Shown piece by piece: positions 6,289-11,658 of a stretch of 13,599 bases of DNA; the first letter of the stretch is position 1; each line of letters opens with the position of its first letter. A program made the translations under genes and the position numbers. The DNA lies in assembly GCA_900553215.1 (NCBI GenBank), contig USCJ01000020.1, forward strand, positions 1 to 13,599. Direction: 5' to 3'. The notes beneath the pieces are model-generated. The model did no database searches, was not told the origin of the DNA, and saw nothing but the letters and a program-made list of their open reading frames with translations. Source of the stretch: an uncultured Collinsella sp. Lineage in GTDB: Bacteria; Actinomycetota; Coriobacteriia; Coriobacteriales; Coriobacteriaceae.

Positions 6289-7074
6289 ATGTCCGATATC
6301 GAGAATCCGGCAGGCGACACGCGCCCGATCGGTGTGTTCGATTCTGGCCTGGGCGGTCTGACGGTTGCGCGCGCCATCGCGACGGCGCTGCCGCACGAGT
6401 CCGTCTACTACTTCGGCGACACCAAACGCTGCCCCTACGGCACGCGCACCGAGGATGAGGTGCGCTCGTTTGCGTTGCAGGCGGGCCGTTGGCTGTCGAA
6501 GCACGACGTCAAGATTATGGTCATCGCCTGCAACACGGCGACAGCTGCGGCCTTACGTCTGGCCCAGCAGGTGCTTGACGTTCCCGTAATCGGCGTGATC
6601 GCGCCGGGTGCCCGTGCGGCAATCAACAGCACCCGTTCGCGTCGCGTGGGCGTGCTCGCCACCAACCTCACCATTCGCTCGGGCGCTTACACGCGCGCCA
6701 TTCAGGATCTAGATGCCGGCGTCGACGTATACGGCTGCCCCGCCTCGAGCTTTGTCGAGGTTGTCGAACACGAGCTCGCCTCGGGTGCGCATCTGCAAGA
6801 GCAGTGGCTTGAGAACGAGGACATCTTCGATACGCCTGCCGTGCGTGCGCTGGTGGGTGCCACGGTTGAGCCACTGCGCGACCACGGTATCGATACCGTG
6901 GTGCTCGGCTGTACGCATTTTCCGCTGTTGGTGGGACCTATCCGCCATGCGCTGGGGCCTGGGGTGCGCGTCGTGAGTTCCGCCGAGGAGACCACGCGCG
7001 AGCTGACCGATATCCTCACGCGCCGCGAGCAGCTGGCGGGAGCCGCAGCATCGTTTTGCCACGACGGCCGATAA
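6289..7074 (+). CDS. murI: Glutamate racemase, apparently frameshifted near the 3' end
   Basis: It converts L-glutamate to D-glutamate for peptidoglycan, in the cytosol and without a cofactor. Catalytic signatures are present: FDSGLGG (Asp18), YFGDTKRCPYG, ACNTATAA with Cys81 and LGCTHFP with Cys208, the two cysteines that act as acid/base pair. As read, the frame ends at 7074 after 261 residues with an unrelated tail, GAAASFCHDGR. The conserved C-terminal segment of the family (HRFATTADN and onwards) lies in the next frame and ends at 7162, so one extra base near 7038-7040 would explain it; repaired length would be 290. The start ATG follows GGTGAGG. Both catalytic halves are upstream of the shift, so the truncated product might still fold, but this is uncertain. 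Confidence 0.88.
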   Translation: MSDIENPAGDTRPIGVFDSGLGGLTVARAIATALPHESVYYFGDTKRCPYGTRTEDEVRSFALQAGRWLSKHDVKIMVIACNTATAAALRLAQQVLDVPVIGVIAPGARAAINSTRSRRVGVLATNLTIRSGAYTRAIQDLDAGVDVYGCPASSFVEVVEHELASGAHLQEQWLENEDIFDTPAVRALVGATVEPLRDHGIDTVVLGCTHFPLLVGPIRHALGPGVRVVSSAEETTRELTDILTRREQLAGAAASFCHDGR

Positions 7075-7162
7075 CATTGCCGAGTTTGCGGTGGCGGGCA
7101 GCTTTATCTTTGGTCAGCCGCTCAAGAGCATCGAACATATCGATATCGACGAACTGAAATAG
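7043..7162 (+). pseudogene. murI: Out-of-frame C-terminal remainder of murI
   Basis: In frame 2 this stretch reads PQHRFATTADNIAEFAVAGS and continues to DIDELK and a TAG stop at 7160-7162. It has no start codon or ribosome binding site of its own. HRF-TT-D is the usual C-terminal signature of Gram-positive glutamate racemases. Removing one G from GGG at 7038-7040 joins the upstream frame as LAEPQHRF, a natural sequence. It is either a genuine mutation or a sequencing or assembly error. Confidence 0.8.
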
Positions 7163-7217
7163 ATATAAGGTCACCGACCAAAGGCCCACCTTCACCTTTT
7201 GCCGAAAGGATATTTCT

Positions 7218-7943
7218 ATGGAGTACATGCAGGTCAATCGCGCCAACGGCCGCGCCGCCAACGAGTTGCGCCCCGTTAAGCTCACCCGTGGCGTCATGAA
7301 GCACGCCCACGGCTCGTGTTTGGCCGAGTTTGGCGACACGCGCGTGCTGTGCGCCGCCACTATCGAGGAGGGCGTGCCGGGCTGGCGAAAGGGAGCTAAG
7401 GCCGGCTGGGTGACCGCGGAATACGCCATGCTGCCGACGTCGACCGGCAAGCGCTGCAAGCGCGAGCATGCCAACCGCAAGGGTCGCTCCATGGAGATCG
7501 AGCGCCTCATTGGCCGCAGCCTGCGTACCGTCGTCAACATGAAAGCGCTCGGCGAGTACACCGTCACCGTCGACTGCGATGTGATTCAGGCCGATGGCGG
7601 TACGCGTACGGCGAGCATTACCGGCGCCTGGGTGGCGCTGCACGACGCCCTCGCCATGTGGGTCGAGGCGGGCAAGATCGAGCGCATCCCGCTTACCGGC
7701 CAGGTGGCTGCCATCTCCATGGGCGTTGTCGACGGCAATACGCTGCTTGACCTCGATTATTCCGAGGACAGCCACGCCGAAGTCGACATGAACCTCGTCG
7801 CTACCGACACCGGTGAGATGATCGAGCTCCAGGGCACCGGCGAGCAGGCGCCCTTTGACCGTAAGCGCCTCAACGCCCTGCTCGACTTGGGCGACAAAGG
7901 TATCGCCGAGCTCATCGAGCTTCAGCGTCAAACCCTCGCCTAA
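7218..7943 (+). CDS. rph: Ribonuclease PH
   Basis: A phosphate-dependent 3'-to-5' exoribonuclease that trims tRNA precursors, working as a cytosolic hexameric ring. At 241 residues it matches the family length. Typical stretches are RANGR and LRPVKLTRG near the N-terminus, the [12 protein letters not shown] strand, RLIGRSLR, and [13 protein letters not shown] with the phosphate-binding GTRT at 128-131, then QGTGE near the C-terminus. The ATG at 7218 has AAAGGA 8 nt upstream. It follows murI by 55 nt from the frameshift-repaired end, and rdgB comes next. The murI-rph-rdgB order is common in high-GC Gram-positive bacteria, from general knowledge. Confidence 0.95.
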   Translation: MEYMQVNRANGRAANELRPVKLTRGVMKHAHGSCLAEFGDTRVLCAATIEEGVPGWRKGAKAGWVTAEYAMLPTSTGKRCKREHANRKGRSMEIERLIGRSLRTVVNMKALGEYTVTVDCDVIQADGGTRTASITGAWVALHDALAMWVEAGKIERIPLTGQVAAISMGVVDGNTLLDLDYSEDSHAEVDMNLVATDTGEMIELQGTGEQAPFDRKRLNALLDLGDKGIAELIELQRQTLA

Positions 7944-7980
7944 CCTGCCAAAAAGGGACAGGTTTATTTTGGTAGGTTTT
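7942..7980 (+). terminator. Stem-loop terminator candidate after rph
   Basis: Positions 7942-7953 (AACCTGCCAAAA) pair with 7967-7978 (TTTTGGTAGGTT) over 12 bp with one G-U, a 13-nt loop, then two more T's. A shorter alternative, AACCTG (7942-7947) with CAGGTT (7959-7964), uses the same left arm and is followed by TTATTTT. It overlaps the last bases of the rph stop codon. The A/T-rich stem makes it nearly symmetric, so it may act in both directions. Confidence 0.5.
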
Positions 7981-8086
7981 ATCTGCGGAGACGTCTAGAC
8001 ACAAGACTGCCGTTGATTGAGAGGGGAGAGGCGGAGGCCCTCGTCGCCCTCGGCGCGGCATTGCTATAGAGACAAGGAGACCACTC

Positions 8087-8728
8087 ATGGCACTTGAGAA
8101 GATCGACATCGACACCCTCGACCCGGCGGCGACCATTGTCGTGGCAACGGGCAACGCCCATAAGCTCACCGAGATCGAGGCCATTTTAGGCAAGGTCATG
8201 CCCGAGGTTCGCTTTGTGGCGCTCGGCCAGCTGGGCGATTTTGAGGACCCCGAGGAAAACGGCACGACGTTTTTGGAGAACGCCATCATCAAGGCGCAGG
8301 CTGCCGTCGAAGAGACGGGTCTTATGGCCATCGCCGACGATTCCGGTCTAGTCGTCGACGCGCTGGACGGTGAGCCTGGTGTGTATAGCGCGCGCTACGC
8401 GGGCGTGCATGGCGACGATGCCGCCAACAACGCCAAGCTGCTCGTGAATCTGGAAGGCGTGGCGGACGAGGACCGCACCGCGCGTTTTATGAGCGTCGTC
8501 GCGCTTATCGACACGGACGGCCTGGTCACTTATGGCGAGGGCGCCTGCGAGGGCGTTATCGCGCACGAGGGCCGCGGCGATCACGGCTTTGGCTACGACC
8601 CGCTGTTCCTGCCGGTCGACACGCCGGGCAAGACCATGGCCGAGCTGACGGCGGACGAGAAGAACGCCATCAGTCATCGATTCCATGCGCTCGAGCACCT
8701 GTCTGCCAAACTGACGGGCGAGGAGTAG
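8087..8728 (+). CDS. rdgB: XTP/dITP diphosphatase (Ham1/RdgB family)
   Basis: It hydrolyses non-canonical purine triphosphates (XTP, ITP, dITP) to monophosphates, keeping them out of nucleic acids; cytosolic dimer. The protein has 213 residues. Family motifs are TGNAHK (21-26), DDSGL (84-88), FGYDPLF starting at Phe168, and SHR (196-198). It carries about 10 extra N-terminal residues before the first beta strand compared with typical members. The start ATG has AAGGAG 7 nt upstream. The 143-nt gap after rph holds a hairpin at its left end and the palindrome AGACGTCT (7989-7996). The dtd start lies 3 nt after the stop, so rdgB and dtd are almost certainly co-transcribed. Confidence 0.95.
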   Translation: MALEKIDIDTLDPAATIVVATGNAHKLTEIEAILGKVMPEVRFVALGQLGDFEDPEENGTTFLENAIIKAQAAVEETGLMAIADDSGLVVDALDGEPGVYSARYAGVHGDDAANNAKLLVNLEGVADEDRTARFMSVVALIDTDGLVTYGEGACEGVIAHEGRGDHGFGYDPLFLPVDTPGKTMAELTADEKNAISHRFHALEHLSAKLTGEE

Positions 8729-8731
8729 ACC

Positions 8732-9178
8732 GTGCGTGCGGTGGTGCAGCGCGTGCTCAATGCTGGCGTGACAGTCGACGGCGAGTGCGTGGGCAAAATT
8801 GGGCGCGGCTATCTGGTGCTGCTGGGCGTGGGCCATGGCGACACGCGCGCCGAGGCCGATAAGCTGTGGGGCAAGCTCCGGGGCTTGCGCATTAACGAGG
8901 ACGAGAACGGTAAGACCAACCTGGCACTTGCCGATGTCGACGGCGAGGTTCTCGTGGTGTCGCAGTTCACGCTGTTCGCCGATTGCCGTCACGGCCGCCG
9001 CCCATCGTTTACGGATGCCGGCGCCCCCGATGTTGCCAACGAGCTCTACGAGTACTTCCTGACACTTGTACGCGAGGACGTCGAGCACGTAGCGCATGGC
9101 ATCTTCGGCGCCGACATGAAGGTCGACCTCGTCAACGACGGTCCATTCACCATAGTCCTCGATACCGACAATCTGTAA
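8732..9178 (+). CDS. dtd: D-aminoacyl-tRNA deacylase
   Basis: It removes D-amino acids mischarged onto tRNA (for example D-Tyr-tRNA) and so protects translation; cytosolic homodimer. At 148 residues it has the standard length. The two active-site motifs are SQFTL (77-81) and NDGPFT (135-140), the latter carrying the cross-subunit Gly-Pro pair. The start is GTG at 8732, giving the usual MRAVVQRV beginning; its ribosome binding site GAGGAG lies inside the last codons of rdgB, which points to translational coupling. A 7-bp hairpin begins in the stop codon region. Confidence 0.95.
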   Translation: MRAVVQRVLNAGVTVDGECVGKIGRGYLVLLGVGHGDTRAEADKLWGKLRGLRINEDENGKTNLALADVDGEVLVVSQFTLFADCRHGRRPSFTDAGAPDVANELYEYFLTLVREDVEHVAHGIFGADMKVDLVNDGPFTIVLDTDNL

Positions 9179-9197
9179 GTAGCCGAATTAGCTACTT
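9177..9197 (+). other. 7-bp perfect hairpin at the dtd stop codon
   Basis: AAGTAGC (9177-9183) pairs with GCTACTT (9191-9197) around a 7-nt loop. The left arm begins in the TAA stop and the right arm overlaps the candidate veg -35 element. No T run follows, so termination is doubtful. Confidence 0.4.
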
Positions 9198-9225
9198 GCG
9201 CGTAGTTGTAACAGGGTGCTATAGT
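9196..9225 (+). promoter_or_regulatory. Candidate veg-ispE promoter
   Basis: TTGCGC (9196-9201), an 18-nt spacer and TATAGT (9220-9225), 68 nt before the veg start codon. The -10 is of the type seen elsewhere in this window; the -35 is weak. Confidence 0.45.
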
Positions 9226-9245
9226 ATTAGAGTTTTGTCTATCTT

Positions 9246-9265
9246 AGGGGTATTATCCCCTTTTT
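9246..9265 (+). terminator. Short G/C hairpin plus T run in the veg leader
   Basis: AGGGG (9246-9250), a 6-nt loop and CCCCT (9257-9261), followed by T's to 9265. The stem is only 5 bp. It lies about 20 nt downstream of the candidate veg -10, so it could end read-through from dtd or attenuate the veg transcript. Confidence 0.4.
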
Positions 9266-9292
9266 GAATTGCACCTTCTGGAGGCCCTGTTC

Positions 9293-9589
9293 ATGGAAGA
9301 GATGGAAGTCAATCACGTCGACGACATCCACGAGAAGCTGACCGATATGGTGGGCGATCGCGTTAAGGTGAAGGCCAACATGGGCCGCACCCGCGTCGTC
9401 GAGCGCATGGGCACCATCAAGAGCGTCCACCCCGCCGTCTTTATCGTCGAGGTTGACGAACGTCGCGGGCGCAAGTCGCGTCAGTCCTACCAGTATATCG
9501 ATGTCCTCACCGGTCAGGTCGAGCTGTTCGACCCCGAGAGCGGCGAGCATATCTTTACCCCGCTCGGCAATCAGCTCGAGGAGCACTAG
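9293..9589 (+). CDS. veg: Veg family protein
   Basis: A small protein of the family named after Bacillus subtilis Veg, which has been linked to biofilm regulation there; its biochemical role is not settled. The 98-residue protein shows the family pattern: an N-terminal helix (HEKLTDMVGDRVKVKAN), then GRTRVVERMGTI, a hydrophobic HPAVFIVEVD strand, and SYQYIDVLTGQVELF, as expected for a small beta-barrel fold. I chose ATG at 9293 because GGAGG lies 8 nt upstream; a TTG at 9269 in the same frame has no such site. It is followed by ispE with a 2-nt gap, and in Bacillus veg is also close upstream of ispE, which supports the call. Confidence 0.85.
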   Translation: MEEMEVNHVDDIHEKLTDMVGDRVKVKANMGRTRVVERMGTIKSVHPAVFIVEVDERRGRKSRQSYQYIDVLTGQVELFDPESGEHIFTPLGNQLEEH

Positions 9590-9591
9590 CG

Positions 9592-10488
9592 GTGACCGAT
9601 CGGTCCCTGACTCTTTCCGCGCCGGCAAAGATTAACCTCTACTTGGGGGTTCATACCGAGCGCGATGACCGCGGCTACCACAGGGTCGATTCCCTGATGG
9701 CAGCTGTCGGTCTTTCCGATACCGTGACGGTTACGCCGGCACAGGCGCTGACCGTCCAGACGGTTCCGGCATCAGATTTTCCCATGCAAAAGAATACGGC
9801 GTATCGGGCTGCGGTTGCTATGGCCGAGCATTATGGTCGCGAGGCAAACATCTGCGTGACGATTGAGAAGCGCATTCCATTGTGCGCCGGCTTGGGCGGT
9901 CCCTCGACGGATGCGGCCGCGGTCATTGTCGCCTTGGCGGAGCTCTGGGGAATTGATCGCTCCGACCCCGCGCTCGACGACATTGCGCGGGGCATTGGTG
10001 CTGACGTCCCGTTCTTTTTGCACGCGAGCCCTTCGTTCTACGTAGGTGGGGGAGACGTGCTGGCAACTGAGTATCCCGTGCTGCCCGCAACGCCCGTCGT
10101 GTTGGTCAAGCCGCGCGAGGCAAGCGTTTCGACAATTGAAGCCTATCGACGTTTTGACGAGGCCCCGGTGCCTGCGGACAAGCCCGGCGCGATAGCTTCT
10201 GCCTTGCGTGCCGGTGATGCCGAGACGGCATATGCACTCATCCATAACAACCTGGGCGTCATTTCCGCACAGATGGAGCCGCAGATTCAAACGGTTCTCG
10301 ATTGGCTGCGTAAACAGGACGGCACGGTTGCTGTAGATGTGTGTGGATCGGGCGCCTGCTCGTTTGCCATTTGCGACACCGCCGCCACGGCCGAAAGGCT
10401 TGCCGACGCTGCCCTGCAAAACGGCTGGTGGTCCTGCGCGACGGAGCTCATTCCCAACACGGTTCGCATTGAAGCGCCAAAGAAATAA
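9592..10488 (+). CDS. ispE: 4-diphosphocytidyl-2-C-methyl-D-erythritol kinase
   Basis: A GHMP-family kinase that phosphorylates CDP-ME in the non-mevalonate (MEP) isoprenoid pathway, in the cytosol; 298 residues. Lys13 in APAKINL and Asp138 in GADVPFF match the catalytic Lys/Asp pair known from E. coli IspE. The ATP-binding GHMP motif is PLCAGLGGPSTDAAA (96-110), with Pro104 where a third Gly is usual. A C-terminal glycine-rich CGSGAC loop is also present. The start is GTG at 9592, 2 nt after the veg stop, with GAGGAG in the end of veg as ribosome binding site. The presence of ispE implies that the MEP route supplies isoprenoids, including the lipid carrier needed for wall synthesis. Confidence 0.95.
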   Translation: MTDRSLTLSAPAKINLYLGVHTERDDRGYHRVDSLMAAVGLSDTVTVTPAQALTVQTVPASDFPMQKNTAYRAAVAMAEHYGREANICVTIEKRIPLCAGLGGPSTDAAAVIVALAELWGIDRSDPALDDIARGIGADVPFFLHASPSFYVGGGDVLATEYPVLPATPVVLVKPREASVSTIEAYRRFDEAPVPADKPGAIASALRAGDAETAYALIHNNLGVISAQMEPQIQTVLDWLRKQDGTVAVDVCGSGACSFAICDTAATAERLADAALQNGWWSCATELIPNTVRIEAPKK

Positions 10489-10523
10489 AAATTTATCTAG
10501 CACGCGGCGAAAATCTTTGTTAC

Positions 10524-10529
10524 TATAGT
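10524..10529 (+). promoter_or_regulatory. -10 box of the tRNA-Pro promoter
   Basis: TATAGT, 8 nt before the first base of the mature tRNA. No convincing -35 hexamer at 16-18 nt upstream. Together with the terminator behind the tRNA it defines a single-gene unit after ispE. Confidence 0.45.
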
Positions 10530-10537
10530 CGAGCTAA

Positions 10538-10614
10538 CGGGTTGTGGCTCAGTTTGGTAGAGCACTGCGTTCGGGACGCAGGGGTCGCTGGTTCAAATCC
10601 AGTCAACCCGACCA
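10538..10614 (+). tRNA. tRNA-Pro (anticodon CGG)
   Basis: A 77-nt cloverleaf. The acceptor CGGGTTG / CAACCCG is perfect, with discriminator A and encoded CCA. The D stem is GCTC / GAGC and the anticodon stem CTGCG / CGCAG, with loop TTCGGGA and anticodon CGG at 10572-10574. The T arm is GCTGG-TTCAAAT-CCAGT. It reads the proline codon CCG, which is heavily used in the neighbouring genes. Confidence 0.97.
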
Positions 10615-10624
10615 GAGCATGAGG

Positions 10625-10653
10625 AGGGACCGCTTCTTGCGGTCCCTTTTTTT
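10625..10653 (+). terminator. Intrinsic terminator of tRNA-Pro
   Basis: A 9-bp stem AGGGACCGC / GCGGTCCCT with loop TTCTT, running into seven T's (10647-10653), starting 11 nt after the CCA end. Confidence 0.92.
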
Positions 10654-10661
10654 AGCTATTG

Positions 10662-10690
10662 TTGTGATACCGCGATACCCGCGGTATACT
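10662..10690 (+). promoter_or_regulatory. tatA promoter
   Basis: TTGTGA (10662-10667), a 17-nt spacer and TATACT (10685-10690), 37 nt before the tatA start. This is the best sigma70-type promoter in the window and it lies just after the tRNA-Pro terminator. Confidence 0.7.
10667..10687. promoter_or_regulatory. Palindrome filling the tatA promoter spacer (operator candidate)
   Basis: ATACCGCG (10667-10674) and CGCGGTAT (10680-10687) form a perfect 8-bp dyad with a 5-nt spacer. It starts at the last base of the -35 and ends inside the -10, where a bound dimeric protein would block RNA polymerase. Confidence 0.5.
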
Positions 10691-10726
10691 CATTCGAGCT
10701 TGTCTCGCTGTATTGTGGAGGTCTAC

Positions 10727-11002
10727 ATGTTTGGACTGAGGGCTCCTGAGCTCATCATTATTCTCGTCGTTGTCCTGATTATCTTCGGGCCCAAGAACCT
10801 GCCGAAGCTCGGCAAGTCCCTCGGCTCTACCGTCAAGAATATCCGTGAGGGTATGGAGGGCGACGATAAGGCCGAGACCAAGCAGGCCGAGGAGGTCGTG
10901 GTCGAGCAGTCCGAGGAGGACAAGGAGATCGCTGAGCTCGAGGCCAAGCTCGCTGCTGCCAAGAAGAAGCAGGCAGAGGACAGCGACGCGGACGCAGAGT
11001 AG
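10727..11002 (+). CDS. tatA: Sec-independent protein translocase subunit TatA/TatE
   Basis: A membrane component of the twin-arginine translocation system, which exports folded proteins. The 91-residue protein has the family layout: a very short N-terminus, one hydrophobic helix (about residues 8-20, LIIILVVVLIIF), the FGPKNLPKLGKSLG hinge and start of the amphipathic helix, then a highly charged Glu/Lys/Ala-rich tail. The ATG at 10727 follows GGAGG by 5 nt; upstream codons in this frame run through the tRNA-Pro gene and are not coding. No tatC is in the window, so the partners must be encoded elsewhere. TatA and TatB of such organisms are hard to separate by sequence alone. Confidence 0.9.
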   Translation: MFGLRAPELIIILVVVLIIFGPKNLPKLGKSLGSTVKNIREGMEGDDKAETKQAEEVVVEQSEEDKEIAELEAKLAAAKKKQAEDSDADAE

Positions 11003-11027
11003 TCCCATCCCTTTGGGGTGAGCACCT

Positions 11028-11060
11028 GACCGGCTTGCCCGCAGGCTAGCCGGTCTTTTT
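11028..11060 (+). terminator. Intrinsic terminator of tatA
   Basis: An 8-bp stem GACCGGCT (11028-11035) with AGCCGGTC (11048-11055), with a possible inner GCC/GGC extension, running into TTTTT (11056-11060). Confidence 0.9.
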
Positions 11061-11108
11061 CGTTTTGTTGACAGTTGATTGTTTGATCAGAGTTGGGGAG
11101 ATATCCGT

Positions 11109-11579
11109 ATGGACGCAAGCCAGATCGTACTGACCGCTGAGGGCCGCCAGAAGCTCGTCGAGGAGCTCGCTTGGCGTGAGGGCGATTACGCCAAGGAGAT
11201 CGTCGAGGACATCAAGGAAGCCCGCGCGTTCGGCGACCTTTCGGAGAACTCCGAGTACGACGCCGCTAAGGACAAGCAGGCCCAGAACGCCGCTCGTATT
11301 GCCGAGATCCAGGCCATCCTCGCCAACGCTCAGGTTGCTGCCACCACGGGCGATCTGACCGTCTCCATCGGTTCCACCGTTTCTCTGATTGATCCCAACG
11401 GTGAGGTCATGGAAGTCACGCTTGTCGGTACCACCGAGACCAACTCGCTCGAGCACAAGATTTCCAACGAGTCTCCGGTCGGCCACGCCATCATCGGTCA
11501 CGGCGAGGGCGACTCCGTCGAGGTCGTTACGCCTTCCGGCAAGACTCGCGTCTACACCATCGCCAAGATTGCACGCTAG
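11109..11579 (+). CDS. greA: Transcription elongation factor GreA
   Basis: It binds in the RNA polymerase secondary channel and stimulates cleavage of backtracked RNA; 156 residues, the usual GreA length. The N-terminal antiparallel coiled coil (about 1-75) carries the tip motif FGDLSENSEYDAAK, with Asp43 and Glu46 at the positions of the acidic residues that assist Mg2+ coordination. The C-terminal FKBP-like domain has the family patterns VSLIDPNGE, HKISNESPVG and SVEVVTPSGKTRVYTI. ATG at 11109 has GGGGAG 8 nt upstream. Its own terminator lies between it and lysS. A consensus TTGACA at 11068 has no matching -10, so its promoter is unclear. Confidence 0.95.
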   Translation: MDASQIVLTAEGRQKLVEELAWREGDYAKEIVEDIKEARAFGDLSENSEYDAAKDKQAQNAARIAEIQAILANAQVAATTGDLTVSIGSTVSLIDPNGEVMEVTLVGTTETNSLEHKISNESPVGHAIIGHGEGDSVEVVTPSGKTRVYTIAKIAR

Positions 11580-11607
11580 ACCACGGTCCCGCGTAAAGGT
11601 TTGTTTT

Positions 11608-11640
11608 CGCTCCCTGGGACCGAATCCTGGGGAGCGTTTT
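11608..11640 (+). terminator. Intrinsic terminator between greA and lysS
   Basis: CGCTCCC (11608-11614) pairs with GGGAGCG (11630-11636), with inner GGA/TCC pairing, followed by TTTT. An upstream CGGTCCC (11584-11590) can instead pair with GGGACCG (11616-11622), which sits in the terminator loop, giving two mutually competing folds. Confidence 0.75.
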
Positions 11641-11658
11641 AGTTTGAGGAGCTAACTT

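Noticed and set aside
5215..6504. 429-codon open frame on the minus strand opposite the HAD gene and murI
   Set aside because: It crosses two well-supported plus-strand genes and their spacer, and has no recognisable domain; a shadow frame.
9269..9292. TTG start for veg
   Set aside because: GGAGG lies between this TTG and the ATG at 9293, so it can serve only the later start.
10544..10726. N-terminal extension of tatA through tRNA-Pro
   Set aside because: The upstream codons lie within the tRNA and its terminator. The ATG at 10727 with GGAGG gives the normal TatA N-terminus.
11068..11100. TTGACA as greA promoter
   Set aside because: The -35 is perfect but no TATAAT-like hexamer appears 15-19 nt downstream; the expected -10 area reads AGTTGG or similar.
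11580..11658. T-box or lysine riboswitch controlling lysS
   Set aside because: The spacer is under 80 nt and lacks the T-box sequence and the long conserved leader. Only a terminator and one competing stem are visible.
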